Of a DNA stretch of 64,000 nt, positions 45,747 to 59,386 are shown piece by piece (positions within the stretch are counted from its first letter, which is position 1; the number at the start of each line of letters is the position of its first letter). The position numbers were made by a program, and so were the translations under genes. The notes below the pieces were generated by a model that was not told the DNA's origin, did not search any database, and was given only the letters and a program-made list of their open reading frames with translations. Where the stretch lies: assembly GCA_024741835.1 (NCBI GenBank), contig JAENRP010000025.1, forward strand, positions 69,077-133,076, in the 5' to 3' direction. This DNA comes from Diplocarpon mali. Taxonomy: Eukaryota > Ascomycota > Leotiomycetes > Helotiales > Drepanopezizaceae.

Positions 45747-48700
45747 TGGTGCTGGGTGGATGCGATGTGATGTTGGAACGTGGGATCGGGCTTTTAATCA
45801 GCGGGTAGGGGTTCTTGTAGGCGTTGTATTTTTTTCTTAGAAGTTGGAGGAATTTTCGAGGCGGTTTGAGCTCATAGCGTCGTTTCTATTCTCCTCTCAA
45901 GCTTGGGATTTTGGTAAATGCTATTCTTTATCACGGTATAAAGGTTTCTAGGCGTGTCTTCTACATGTGCCAGATCCCAGACAAAGCAAGCCTGTAGCTG
46001 AAGACTAGATCTGCTTTTGTTGTTCTGTGTTTATTTCCCTTGTATAATACAAGTTATGACCGCGTACATCGGAAATTTGAGATGTTATCGAAGAAAAAGG
46101 TCTTCAAACTTCAGTGGCTGATTGAAAGTAAAGGCTTGTAAAGTTGAAAGAAATATCAGGGTCTGTATCTTTTATCAATATTAATAGTTGCTGCTAATAT
46201 TGAATATTCAGTTCAAGAAGCCAGGAAAAGGCATCCCCAATTCTTTTTGGGAAATTCCAGGGCAGATTCGAGCTGAAACTAGACCAAATAATTTACGTAG
46301 CCTCTCTACACACAAAAGCTCAAAAAAAAAAAACCTTGAGAGAACCCAGGCCTAGACCTGCATATACATACGCATATCTAAGATTATATACAAGCTCCTA
46401 ACATGGTCACTCTAATAAAAACTTATCCTGTTTTATACCATGATGCTTTGATATCAAGGTCGTCGCAAAAGCGAGAGGGTGGTCCTAGGTCTGTTTCCCT
46501 ATCTCTGTCTTTACTCTTTCCTTCTCTCCCTCTCTCCTACTTCCTATGACCCCTCTGCCAGATATCAAAGTATCAAAAAACACAGAAAGACGACCAAATG
46601 GTCTAAAAATAGCACTCCGGATAGCGCCAAGACATCACTACGAGACAAAGACGCCCCTTTTCACATTCTCCGCATTCTAGACTGATCAAGCGGGGCTGCG
46701 GGAGAGCAAAGGTAAGATTTGGAATTAGAGGGGTAGGAGGTTGCTTAGATTTAAATATCTGAATCTTACCCGCCTAGGAAGATTAAATGGGAATAAAGAA
46801 CAGAGGGTGAAGGCTTGAACGCAAATTTTTCTTCTTCGATGATTTGTTTATTTGGTATGATATGAGTTAAATTGGGGCCATTATAATTAAGTTAATCAAA
46901 TCAGTGGATCTAAGGTGTATGATGAGGTAAAATTGAAAGGGTAGGGATAGAAAGAGAGCAGAGAGTAATAAAGAGGGAGGAGACAAAATGATAAGTAGAA
47001 TGCAAGAGATGCTCCTCTCTACTCTGCTTTGATTTTCCTTGTAACCATGTTATCATTCTTGTACAAGATCGTCTCACTTCACCATCTCTTGGGAATCTAT
47101 GTTTTGCATTTTTGCATTGCGCAGGGGAAAGATGAAAAAAATTGTATCGAAAAGGAAAGCGATTGTTTCTTTAGATCTTTGTAGTACTATAAATTTGTAC
47201 AGTTGCTTCATGGCCACGCTTTCCATTACAGGGCAAACATGCTAGTATAAAGAACATTTTATCTTCTTGAGATGAGAGGGGAGGAAAGAGAGAGGAAAAT
47301 AAGGTGTACAGTGAGTCTTGTATCATACGCTTACGATAAAATGACAAAGAGCCAGCCAGTAAAACAGAACAACATTGGCTTTCAGAATGAAGAAACATAA
47401 TCAGTACTAATATTACTAACAGAATCAGATAGTACCTATACGCCAGATCTGGATTAGCCTACATAGCACCCTATACCAAATCGAAACCAAAAAAATGGCC
47501 AAAAAAGGAAATGTATTTTTCATCACCAACGCACGCACGCGCAAGCCGTTTTTCCTCTACCTCCACCGGCATCCACCACCCCCAGACCGGCTTTCGCATC
47601 TCTCTCCCAGAAACCAGCAGAGTTCAAATGTCCTTCGGGGCTTTCGCCATCACTTTCTTCAATTGCGAGAGCAGCGATAGACACGTGGACGCGGGCGCTT
47701 TTCTGTCTTCTGTGATACGGGTAGGAGAACGGGAGGGAAAGGGGAAGGGAAAGGGGAACGAGGGGAGAGAAAGAGAGAGAGAGGGGAAGAGAAATGGAGC
47801 GAGGGAAAAGTTGTATCGTCTGTTCTGCACTTGCAACAGGCTTAGTAGGTGTGTAGCCATTTATATACCGACCTCGGCTTGATGTCACTCTCCAAATAGC
47901 AAAACGATGGCCCAACCGTCGCTAGGAGTGCAAAGAGACTGTAACCAATGAAACTTCAAATTCTAATCCAAATCAACTATCCAAATAAGGTCTTTGTTGC
48001 GCCATGAGGAGTCTGAGGCTCTAAGGACCGGCTTATGTAATCAGCCCCTGAAGTGGCCAAGGAGCAATCCTATATAAGGAGCTTAGATGTATGGCTAGAT
48101 TAGAATTTAAAAGCTTCTGCTCAACACTAGGAAAGATCCCTATTTTCAAGCACGACAGGTCTCTATTGCACCAACGGTTCGAGCAAGATTTTAACGAGAG
48201 AGCTGAGTGCCTTTTCCACTTTCAAGAATTTCAAGAGCGTGGCTTTGGTGGTGTACTAAAGCGTAGCCGATTGGTCATCTTCACCGTCTCTCTCCTATGT
48301 TTCTTGCCAACGAGGATGTTCATGAGTTTAGCGAGGCAGAAGAGAATATTAATGAGTATCGCCAGCGGAGGAATTTCAAAAGACGCCGCCCACGCAGAAG
48401 AATGCGTGAACGTGCAGCGAAGGAGAATGGCGATTTAGATATATAAACCTCGAGATCACATCTTCGTGACTCGATAATGTCGAGGGTTCTCTATCTAACT
48501 GACTCGTCACGCCCCTGTGAAGCCGCGTCGAGCGTCCCCTACCCCACATCCACCCCTCATAGCGAAACCTCCCCATACCCACAATAAGCCCGGAGACGAG
48601 ACTTGACGCGGGGGGAAGGCGGTGGAAACAGGTTGTGTGGGGGTTTTGGTTTCCACCTCGGATATCCCATAGAGCAGTTGTCCTCGGCCCGCGATCCAGA

Positions 48701-49724
48701 GCTACAATTGACTCGCAAGTTACGGAACTATACCTAGTCCTGTATCTACCTCGTGCCTTGCCCAAGGTCAGGTGCTCGTCTCACCAAACATCAAGGGGTC
48801 GGGTCAACATCGGGGGAACTCGGCTGATGTGATCTGGTCTGGTCCGGTCTTTCTGGGCAGCTCCCGTACGAGTCTCGGCCGGCCTAGATCTCAACACAAA
48901 TACCTCGCCTCCGATTCCCAGCTGGTCTACAGCCGACCACGGGAATCCGTCTCAACAAGGGGTCACGCTGTGGGCGAGTGAGGCAGGACTCGCGAGACAT
49001 GGGACCAAGGGATGGATTTTGGACTGTCAGGCCGGTCCGGGACTGTCGAGATCCACGGGCGAGGCCGGCACTTCGCACGAGCATCCCGGCCCAGAGGCCA
49101 GCGGATGCTTGCCGGTTGATGTCGACGGGTCCGAAGAGCTCGTGGGGCGCCAGGAGATTCCAGCATCTGCTCTCCATGACTGCGATGTGATCATGTTTCT
49201 GGCTGCCCGAGATGCCGACTTGACTGTACCGAGCGAGTAAATATGCTTCCCGCTGTCTACTCCAGCCCGGGGTGGGCGACTCTCGGACACATCCAGCAGA
49301 GCCCTGCCGGCAAAATGTGCACGGCCAGGATACGATGAAATGGCATGCCATGCGGATGGCGCGCAGAGCGATGCGGATGCCATGGAAGCGGTGAGCCGCG
49401 GATGGGAGCGGTGAGCAGCCATGTCATGATTCGCTGGTAGGAGGGTTGAGTTTGGGAGAAAAGCAAAGTAAATGTACCATGCTCCCGCACAACAATCCGT
49501 CAACAGGATGCAGTACGACTTGCTACTTTGGATACCTCTGTCACGGGACTTCGCCAAACCCCGCATCGTCTTGTTAAAGAATCTGTGAGGTCATTCAAGC
49601 AGGGATACCCGCAGGGGTCATCAGCCCCGCCTCCTCGCGACCAATCAGCGGCCGCCGAAACAAGGCTTCCACAGTCCAAAGTAGGGCAAGCTGGAGATTC
49701 GACGAGCCTTAGCGCCCCCGCTAC
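45747..49724. other. Intergenic stretch with purine-rich tracts
   Basis: No gene is supported. A long A/G-rich tract occupies about 47730-47805; on either strand it produces low-complexity open frames that are not genes. A 115-codon frame at 48091-48438 has an ordinary composition but no recognisable domain and was not called. From about 48500 the sequence becomes GC-rich and leads into the glycogen synthase promoter. Confidence 0.4.
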
Positions 49725-49739
49725 CCCCTCCCCACCCCT
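49725..49739 (+). promoter_or_regulatory. Paired CCCCT stress-response-like elements
   Basis: CCCCT occurs at 49725-49729 and 49735-49739, about 500 bases upstream of the glycogen synthase ATG. CCCCT/AGGGG is the STRE core, and glycogen synthase promoters of other fungi are known to carry STREs. Binding is inferred from sequence only; such short motifs also occur by chance. Confidence 0.35.
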
Positions 49740-49920
49740 GCTAAGTAGCTTGCTCGTCAATCCCTCCCTTCTCGTCCTTCCTCACCCATTTCCTCTCCGC
49801 TCCTCGACTTTCGCTCTCCCCACCACCGCGCGCAGCCTCCGAAACCTCAGCCGTCCTCGTCGCTGAAAGCTGAAAGCGTATCCTCACTCGTTCTAGCTGC
49901 ATCTCTACTCCATCGACGTC

Positions 49921-50211
49921 GTGAGTCCAACCCCAGATTCGTTGGTGATGGTGGTGATGCGGTGTGAGGCGCGCGGTGGATAGTACGGGATTGACTACCC
50001 GTACGGTACAGTGGCTGACCGATCGTGTGGCGAAAGCTCGAAGCTTCAGCTTCACCTCAGCTTCAGGTCGCAGCAAAGCTCCGCCTCTCCGGGAAAGGAA
50101 CTGCCCCTTGCGCGGACGCGACACGGCTCGCAGTGCTTCGAATTGAGGAGCCCCGTCGCGACCTCGACATCGTCATCCGACGTCCCTCCTCCCTCTCGCT
50201 CGCAACCGCAG
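49921..50211 (+). other. Possible intron in the glycogen synthase 5' leader
   Basis: A consensus GTGAGT at 49921 follows a C/T-rich leader-like segment. A pyrimidine-rich stretch ending in CGCAG lies at 50207-50211, 22 bases before the ATG. Splicing here would give a short leader. No transcript evidence is available. Confidence 0.35.
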
Positions 50212-50233
50212 CACAACTACCCCCATCAGCACA

Positions 50234-52559
50234 ATGACGGAAACGAACAGAGACATCCGGAACCACTATCTCTTCGAGATAGCCACCGAGGTCGCCAACA
50301 GAGGTCTGTGACCAGCCCCAGGCTCGTGGACACGAGAATGCCACTGACGCAGAAAACAGTCGGCGGTATCTACTCCGTCATCAAATCCAAGGCTCCTGTG
50401 ACAACCGCCGAATATGGCGACCGATACTGCCTCATCGGGCCCCTCAACCGCCAATCCGTGAGTCAGCCCTTCTCCAGAGCGGCGACGGGCGTCGGCTAAC
50501 GAGAGCAGGCCGCTGTCGAGGTAGAAGCCCTGACTCCAACAAACCCCCAGTTGGCCGCGACCATCGAGGCCATGGAATCGCGAGGGATTGGCATTGTATA
50601 CGGCCGCTGGTTGATCGAGGGAGCGCCCAGAGTCGTTCTGATCGACACCAAGACGGCATACCGCTTTCTGGACGAGTGGAAGGCGGATCTGTGGAACACC
50701 GCGGGGATCCCCTCTCCTCCGGGGGATGAAGAGACCAACGAGGCCGTGGTCTTTGGCTACCTGGTTGCCTGGTTCCTGGGGGAGGTGAGTGGGCCCGGTC
50801 GAGGCAGCAGCAGATCTCGGCTAATGTCCCACAGTTCGTTGCACACGAAAAGACCAAGGCCGTCATTGCGCATTTCCACGAGTGGCTGTCCGGCGTAGCT
50901 CTCCCCCTCTGCAAGAAGCGGCGGATTGACGTCACGACCATCTTCACTACTCACGCTACCCTTCTCGGCCGTTACCTCTGTGCCGGCTCGGTCGACTTCT
51001 ACAACAACCTACAGTACTTTGATGTGGATGCCGAGGCTGGAAAGCGTGGCATCTACCACCGTTACTGCATTGAGCGAGCCGCTACACATGCCTGCGACGT
51101 CTTTACCACCGTCTCGCACATCACCGCCTACGAGTCTGAGCATCTCCTGAAACGCAAACCTGATGGCGTACTTCCCAACGGGCTCAATGTGACCAAGTTC
51201 TCCGCCATGCACGAGTTCCAGAATTTACATCAACAGGCCAAGGAGAAGATCCACGATTTCGTTCGCGGCCACTTCTACGGACACAATGACTTCGACCCGG
51301 AGAATACCCTCTACTTCTTCACAGCTGGCCGTTACGAGTACCGGAACAAGGGGGTCGACATGTTCATCGAGTCGCTGGCACGCTTGAATCACCGGCTCAA
51401 GTCGGCGGGGTCGAAAATGACGGTAGTTGCATTCATCATCATGCCGGCGCAGACACAATCCCTGACGGTGGAGGCTCTGAAGGGGCAAGCCGTGATCAAG
51501 TCGTTGCGGGACACGGTCGACGTGATCGAGCGCGGGGTTGGAAAGCGGATCTTTGAGCGCGCTCTCAAGTGGCACGATGGAGAGCCAATGCCTGACGACA
51601 AGGATCTGATCACCAGCCAGGACCGTATCCTGCTCCGCAGACGCTTATTCGCCATGAAGAGACACGGCCTGCCACCCATCGTGACCCACAACATGGCCAA
51701 CGACGGAGAAGACCCAATTCTGAACCAGATCCGCCGGGTCCAGCTGTTCAACCATCCCAGTGACCGCGTCAAGATCGTCTTCCACCCTGAATTCTTGAAC
51801 TCGGCCAACCCCGTTCTGCCAATGGATTACGACGAGTTTGTTCGCGGCACGCATCTTGGTGTGTTCTCCTCGTACTACGAGCCATGGGGTTACACTCCTG
51901 CGGAGTGTACGGTGATGGGCGTACCCAGCATCACCACGAATCTGTCGGGTTTCGGATGCTACATGGAGGAGCTGATTGAGAATTCGACCGACTACGGGAT
52001 CTACATTGTCGACCGTCGCACGAAGGGTGTGGATGACTCGGTCAATCAGCTCACATCGTACATGTTTGATTTTGCCGCCAAGTCTCGTCGTCAACGGATC
52101 AACCAGAGAAACCGAACCGAGCGCCTGAGCGATCTGCTGGACTGGAAGCGGATGGGTATGGAGTACGTGAAGGCCAGACAACTGGCCCTACGCAGAGCTT
52201 ACCCTGCTTCGTTTGGCAGCGAGGAGGAGGACGACTTCATTCCGGGCATCGAGCAGAAGATCTCCCGACCATTCAGTGTCCCTGGTTCGCCAAGAGACCG
52301 AAGTGGGATGATGACCCCCGGCGATTTCGCCAGTCTGCAAGAAGGCAGAGAAGGCCTCAGCACAGAGGATTACGTTTCTTGGAAGCTGCCGTAAGGTTTC
52401 TGCCTATTTTGGAGGATCTTGCTAATATTCGGCAGTGAGGAGGAAGACCCCGACGAGTACCCGTTCCCTCTTACCCTGAGGACGAAGAAATCGACCGGCC
52501 CTTCGAGCCCTGCCGAGCAAGTCACCACCGAGCAAGTCATCACGAACGGGAGCTCATGA
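50234..52559 (+). CDS. gsy1: Glycogen synthase (UDP-glucose:glycogen glucosyltransferase, GT3)
   Basis: Five exons are inferred: 50234-50303, 50360-50457, 50509-50784, 50835-52390 and 52436-52559, with introns of 45-56 bp. They encode 707 aa, the usual length for fungal Gsy. The enzyme adds glucose from UDP-glucose to the ends of glycogen in the cytosol. The N-terminus has [20 protein letters not shown], the UDP-glucose-binding loop. The catalytic region shows [11 protein letters not shown] (Glu about 497). The Arg-rich segment [10 protein letters not shown] (about 565-575) matches the glucose-6-phosphate regulatory cluster. The C-terminal tail has [13 protein letters not shown], with Ser/Thr sites of the kind controlled by phosphorylation. 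The last intron removes what would otherwise be a stop directly after KLP; the next exon begins [11 protein letters not shown]. The gene is intact. Regulation is likely allosteric (G6P) plus phosphorylation, from family knowledge. Confidence 0.97.
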
Positions 52560-55500
52560 TCGTAACTCCTGGGGAGGGGGGTTGCTGCTAGCGATCTTCT
52601 GTTTAGATATTCGCCGATTACAGAGGGAGGATTATGAGCGGGCCGAGACTGGAATTTGCGCCGGGCGGGATCGGACGAGGAGAGTGAGGTCATGGCGGTA
52701 GTAGCCTGGTGGGGAGAAACAACTAATCATGTATTGTACCAAGAGGTCTCTTTCGGTCATTGTTTTGTGGGGCTATTTCACATATTGTTTTGTTCGCTGA
52801 TGCTCTGCATGTGTCTGCTTTTGCTTCTGCATTTTGAAAACTGCATTCTCTCCTTGGGTTCATCGCGATTTACATGTGTTGGCAATGGAGAGGATGTGCT
52901 CGGAGGAGGTGGGGGTCCGAGGGGCTGAAGAAGCATGAAAAGTTGGAAAATCTCAAGGTGAAGGTGAGAGGAGAGGAGATTGGGAAAGTGCAGTCTCATA
53001 TATAGGCGGGAGAGCAAGATGTGGGATTGTGGATTGCGTTGCATTTTAATTGCATCGGAGCAGTGTATATGATGGGAGGCATGCAGAGTAAATACGAGCG
53101 CAGTTGTTCCAAAGTTGAAAGGCACAGATAATGCAGGAATGTGTGGAAGTCCAGCATTACTCAAACCCAAGATGAGCAAGGTACGCAAAGATGGAAGCAG
53201 CGCAAGCGCGCGGAAGAGGAGCAATACCCAGAAGTGATATTCCATGAGTTCACTCTAGTCTACTTGCGGGGGATGGGTTTATGGTTTGCAAAACTGGGTG
53301 AAGAAAAGTTCGAAGGGGCAGGGGGCACGGTATCATTGTTAGCTGTGCTGCTGCCGTCGATTGTTCTTCATTATTTGATAATCGTCAAAAAAGGGCGGCA
53401 GTTTCTACCAACGCCAACTACGCCTGATGCTTTCAGGTTCTGGCACTCGCTACCTGGAAACTGTACGTGCTAATTGTGCCGGTTGCCAAAGTCAAGGAAT
53501 CGATGGGAGCCAGGGAAGGGCAAGAATCCTGGGGACCAAAGCAGCAAATGCTGGTGCTCTCTGAAGGGGGGGGAGGGCGAGGGGATGTGGATTGCAAGTG
53601 GGTTATGGATTATAGGTGGGTTCAAGGTGTTGAGACGGAGACGAAGAAGGGAGAAGGGGCTGCGCGTTGTGAGATTTGAATACTGAGATCGTGGGGCAGG
53701 AACAAGAGGTCGAGCTCGAGCTCCCGGCTCGTGGAGAGAGCAAAGCGCATCAAAGCGCTACGATTCGAGCCGTGAGAGGCCAAGGGGGAGTTCCATGGCA
53801 TGGCAGGTGGGTGATATCTGTGTTAAATGTATAGAAATTACGTGTCTTCCGTTGAGAGCCGAGAGTTGAGAGCCACGAGCCGAGAAATGAGGCCATGGTC
53901 GCCCAAGAAAAGAAAAGAAAAGGATAACGTGATAAGACATGCATGTAGTAGAAGCTGCAACGTACCCATCTCCGCAAGCCGAGGCTTATTCTCTCCTACT
54001 TCTTGCTCAGGGTGCTGCATAGGGAACGGTCCAGCTTCACCCGAGCATAAGCACAAGCGCGACATAGACCGCGTCTCATCCGCCGTCTCTATCGATAAGG
54101 CTATGCTGCGTCTCTGGTCTAGTGAGATGGAACGCGATGAGATTTGGGCTTGTTGAGAACAATGGGTGTCAGTCATTGTGTTCGCTGACTGATCTTTTTT
54201 TTTCCCCTTTTTTTCCCTTATCAGATGGATCCTCGCTGTCGTTCTTTGATACTCTTGGACGTGAGTGTGGTTGTTAGACTATAGCGCTGGCGCTGGGTAC
54301 GAGGATAACCACGGAGGCTGGCTCTGCGACGGACAGGAGCTTGCGGGTGTCGTGGGCGTGGTAGAGGTGGACGTTATAACGCAGAGGTTGGGTTCAGGGG
54401 GGCGTGTTATAGCTTGCATTGTTGTTGTGTTGACACTATCTCGCTTGTTTTACAATGTGGGTTGTATCTTACTTGTAGCAGGGTGGCATTTTTTCGCTTC
54501 TGTTATATACATTGTAGAGGGCTGAAAACGAAGAGATCTCGTGATAGGAAGTCATATGATTGGCATATGCTAGACAGAGGATAAATACAAGACCTATGAT
54601 GTACTTTAGAAGAAGGGCGCGCAACATGCAATTAACAACCTACGAATGCACCTCCAACTTGGGTATTGTTCCCAACTCTCCCTCAAGGCTTGTCTAATTG
54701 TGGTGCTCCCTCCTTTTGTTTTGGTTCTTTAGAAGACCTTCCTCTTGTTGTGTCCCCCCTTTTGTTTCTTTGATATTTTTAGAGGGTTACAGGGGAGTGG
54801 TGAGGGACGTGATGCAGAGATTTCTGTCTTGGAGTTTCTACCCGTTTATTTTGCGGCTGTGACTATTTTTGTCTCTATTTCATATTAGTAATTATCCTCT
54901 ATAGCTTTTCTCCTCCTCGGAATGCGAGCTGAATAAATACAACACGCTCAATCTGAGCTATGGCCTACTACACTACCACGAACTCTCGACCTTTCAGCCA
55001 ATGTCAAGAAAAGAGAGAGTGAGCTGAGTCAGCAGGCTGTTCTTGATCCTTCTTCTTTCCTCTTTTTCTGTTGTGGAAAAGCCTCTTTACACCAGCGAAA
55101 TGATCACCTGATCGGGCTCTCTTGCTGCTTTATTTTTCCAGAGTCGGAAAAATACCGGGCTGTCATGATAGTCTACTCACTGTCCAACTCCGCAGTGATG
55201 TCTCTATAAATCCCGTTGTCGAAGCTCATTGCCTGCGATTGGGTGTACGACGACTTCACTCTTCAAAATCTGCATGCTATCCCTTCGCATTGGTGATCCA
55301 CCGGCGGCAGACGTTTTTAGGATCAAGATCATAGCGGTATATATTCGCAACTTCGGTTATAACTTCAGAGAAAATCCGGGCCAATGACAGTAGCTCCGGA
55401 GATGTCATAGCATGTTCTGTCACCAATGGGGAGGTTTTAATATGCTTGCATGGAACTGCTGATCGTGATATTCAAAGATTTCCTATCGTTTTTCATGCGG

Positions 55501-58500
55501 GTGGCAGTGTAATCCGTCTTCTCCATGGTTTGCCACTGGCGAAATACACCATTTCGGCTTGCCTCTTGCCTGCTGTGCCTTTTTACATGCTTGTCCGTCA
55601 TGAATCTGTCGAGGAGAAGAGCAGGGTATCCTCTCTCATATATTCCGTATTAAGACAGCAAGTGTCTCACATACAGCCAGCGGAGAGGATTCGACGATCA
55701 AGAAGCAAGGTATCCAGCGTGCACAGCAAAATCAAGCCGTAGCTGTAAAAAAGATTCTCCGTGAGGTTTCGAGTGCTTCGGATCGATATTGCTATCAACA
55801 AAGCCCCTACCCACTGGCCTCCCCGCCGACATCTAAACTTATTTCGATGTATACACGCATGAGACTCCTGGAGCCAGTGGGTCAAGACAGCTACGAGTGC
55901 AACAAAAGCTGATGTGCTGCTACACACGTCAAAGCTTTAGGCTAGAACAAGCGGAATGTTTCTTCCACGCCGCGAATATAGGAAAGCACCTTTACAGCCT
56001 TCGGCAAGGGAATGAGAAAGAAGACGGGCGCTCTCATATAGGAGGACTGGTTGCGGGATCTAAGAGCAATAGCTATACACCCAGAAAATCCGTAGTCCTG
56101 TTCTCCTGAGAAGCATAAGCCTGGTATGTGATGCTGGCTTTATGTCTCAAACCAAACTTGAAAGCCCTCTTCTCTAGCATAAGAATCTATCAGATCTCGT
56201 CGAACTCGGGTATATATGATCTTCAGGGCTTCTTGGCTGTATTATCTTCACTTCTTGCTGATAATGACAATGATAACAAATGAACGGCTTTCCCGCTAAC
56301 ATGTTGGATAGAGAGTGCGCGCCTTGCTCCTAACCGGCGCTCAGATCATACCTGCATTATGATGCTTGATTCTTTGCCCTGACTGCCATCTTACAAACTC
56401 CACGTTCGATTTGGCGACTTTTCACTTACTCACTATCTCGTTTGGCACCTTCAAAGAAATACGTTCGAGAATCCTTTTCAAGAGTTGTTACTTCCTCCTC
56501 CCTACTGTAGAAGGAAGATTCCGTCAGAAAACCAAACACAAGAAGATAAGGAGGAAAGTCTGAGTCGTGGGTATGGGCTTGATTATAAGTCCTTTTAGAC
56601 ATCTCATTTTCTCCGATATAAACTCTAGCAAAAGCAATAAACGTTGGCATTACTTTGAGGTACGCTAAGTGATGTGTAGTATATTGGCATTTGTTTGTGG
56701 TTTATTGTCATTTCCTGGCTTGCTGTCAGCTCACCTCGTTCTGTCTTCTTTTGAGAAATATATTCTCATCTCACATCAGTAATAAGTCGGGATACCCATA
56801 TGATTGCATTGGAATTCAATAGAAGCTTGACTCAGAATGCTGATGGCTGGCGGTGGTTGCTGGGATGGATGCCAGTGATTTGGCTGGATTCTCGGGTTTC
56901 TGGGTTGTCAATCGTACTCGTTAGCTCTCCAGCTTTCAAAAATCGTCGGGCGAGGCTCGGAGGTACTTTTGTAGTCGTAGTGGTTGGTTTGTGTATTGGG
57001 AAGTCTGTATCACAAGACGTTGGCCTCTGCTTATCAAACACTGGATTTGAGACATGTTACTATAATGCGAAGATCAGAAAAGACCCATATTGCATTTGAG
57101 TTTCCGTAGTCGAATCTGCTTCACTGCCAGAACCTCCAGTTGAGCCTGTGTTCAACTGCTAGAATCTCTATTTGAGCCCAAAGTACGTCAAGCTCCATGT
57201 AACCAGTATCGTATGGATTGGTACTGATGTCTTGTTTAAAATACCCTGGATCCGAGACGGTAGCTTGGAATTCCAGGCAATTTACTGCTGTCATCTCTCA
57301 TTTTGCTGCGCATGTACTTATGCTATAGAATTCCTAGCTTTCAACTGCGACTGTGTATTGCTCGGTAACTGAGTCAAAGTCAAGCTCTCGCTTCTAACTG
57401 GACTCAGAGCACCTTTGGAGCTGATTAATGTCCGAGGCTCTGCTGACAACATTCTCTTCTCGGAGATATCAGATGTCTCTATGGCCATTGTCGCGATCCT
57501 TTTCCAGATATAGATATTGGACAAGGGCAGCGGTATCTCACAAAACAAGTTTTCAATATTGAATGAGTCAAAGGCGCTTCGGGGCACTCTCAAAAACTAG
57601 CCATAGCTTTAGGAGTCATAAATTCATATTTGATATAAGAAATCTAATCGTATGAGACTGAAACATTATGAGACACAAAATTCACTATCACTTTGAGAGT
57701 TTTGACGTTAAGAGTGAATGCCTTGGAGAATACTTCGACACTGTGCATGAGCAGCAGTACTTATTGAAACCATTCTAGATCTGACTTGATGGTTGGCAAG
57801 TTTGAGAAAATCAAACAATATGTACAATGGAAAAAGCTCAGGTTATATTAGACAATAACAGCTATAGACGTTAGCTGATAGGTTGGCTTTGCTGCTACAC
57901 ACATATATCCAGGGTCCCAGCTCCAAAGACATAAGTTACGTGATATAAAATTTTTCCCCATAGCTGCTAGAGCTAGGCCGCCTCATCCAGAGAAATAGGC
58001 AAAACAAGATGGAGAAATTCTTGTGGTACAGAGGTGCGGAGCTAGATTGGAAAGAAGTAGCGANNCCCCCCGAAATCATTTCTTCTTTCCTTCATTCTCG
58101 ATCAACTCTCCGCAACTCGTCGGAAAATTGTAGAGATGTGGATCTCTGGCAACTTTCGCATGCTATTACTTCCCACACGGTCCGGCGAAGCTGCCGGTAG
58201 GCAACAAAGAGCTTTCAAAGAACATTCACAACGTGTACAGAAGCAGAGAAAACAAAACTGATTTTGGAACAGAACTTCAAGCCAAACGCAACTTAGTTAA
58301 TATCCTGATCTTATTGCATGAGATGAATTCCATGGGATGAAATTTTTTCAGGACTCACAGGCATCAACTCCTGGTTGCCAACATATCTTTTGCTGTCATT
58401 TCAACACATCTTTCTTTTCAAGACACCCCCCTCCCTCCACTTGGCACATGATCACCGTGCTAGGACTAGAAGACTCACAAAATCAACAAGAGCCAGAACC

Positions 58501-59322
58501 AGCGACCACATCCCCAGCGCCACAAGCAAACCTAGTATAATCCCCTCCCTTCTGCCCCGTCCCTTCCAACAGGCTCTCGGTCTCAGCTCATCCAGGCAAA
58601 TGAGCAGGAAACTATAGTCCAAAGAAGGGGTTGAGAAATGTGATATCTTTATACACATGTATTTCTGCCGAAAGGGGAGAGCAGTTGAAATGGTAAAAGG
58701 TGGATTCTCTTTCAGCTCAATGACCGCTTCCACCTCCTGACTGCAGTAGCTGACCCATGCGCAGTTCTCCCGTATAAGAGATACGAATGCTAGGGAGGGA
58801 GACGGAATGAGTTACAGGCCTAAGGAGGAGCAGAGAACCACGGTTCTCGAGAGGGCCGTCATCACCAAGTGACAGGGGCTTATTGTATGTTAGAGGACAT
58901 CTTGATAAGCCTCTACCGACACAGTTTTGTTAACGTAAAGGATCGTCTGAAGCAGTGGCTTACGCTGTGCGGTTTCTTCTTGCATTGAGTCTGCTTTACC
59001 ACCATTTCTTAAATCCAATGTCACGGGCTCCCTCCCTTCCCTTCCCTTTTATCAGGTTATGGTTTTATAATGTAAAGACTAGGTTCCATCAGACTTTAGA
59101 TAATAGAAGCTGCGACTACGTGCCTACGAGCAAGCGTCTTCTGCTTTGTCACCTTGCGTGTTGGAGCAGAGGAGAAAGAAAAAGATTCACATCTCGTAAC
59201 ACCATATCATACCTTCACCTTCACCCTGCCCTCCTTCATCGAGTTCTCGGGCGCGAACAGTGATATATCAAAACATATGTAATTCTCTCGCTTCGAGTCT
59301 CCACTGACCAGGTCCTTCGTAG
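52560..59322. other. Gene-poor stretch of 6.8 kb
   Basis: The first few hundred bases are the glycogen synthase 3' untranslated region. Beyond that, no open frame has recognisable domains, and the longest ones overlap on opposite strands. Multiple homopolymer and purine-rich tracts occur. Two undetermined bases lie at 58064-58065. Confidence 0.45.
58064..58065. other. Two undetermined bases (NN)
   Basis: The sequence has NN directly before a run of C. This is a small assembly or base-calling uncertainty. Confidence 0.99.
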
Positions 59323-59386
59323 CCTCCTAGCTTCCTAACCTCCTAACCTCATAACCTCCTAACCTCCTAACCTCCTAACCTCCTAT
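59323..59386. repeat. 9-bp tandem repeat (CCTCCTAAC)
   Basis: About seven units of CCTCCTAAC occur, with slightly varied units at the left end. It resembles telomeric CCCTAA at first sight but the unit is 9 bp and internal to the chromosome. Confidence 0.85.

Noticed and set aside
47511..47915. Overlapping 123- and 130-codon frames
   Set aside because: Both derive from the purine-rich tract at 47.73-47.80 kb; composition is low-complexity and no start context or domain supports them.
48091..48438. 115-codon open frame
   Set aside because: Ordinary composition but no motif, no promoter features and an opposite-strand frame overlapping its end; left uncalled.
51645..52181. 178-codon minus-strand frame
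   Set aside because: It is antisense within the glycogen synthase coding exon and is a shadow.
59323..59386. Interstitial telomere repeat
   Set aside because: The unit is CCTCCTAAC (9 bp), not CCCTAA, and it lies among other simple C/T-rich repeats.
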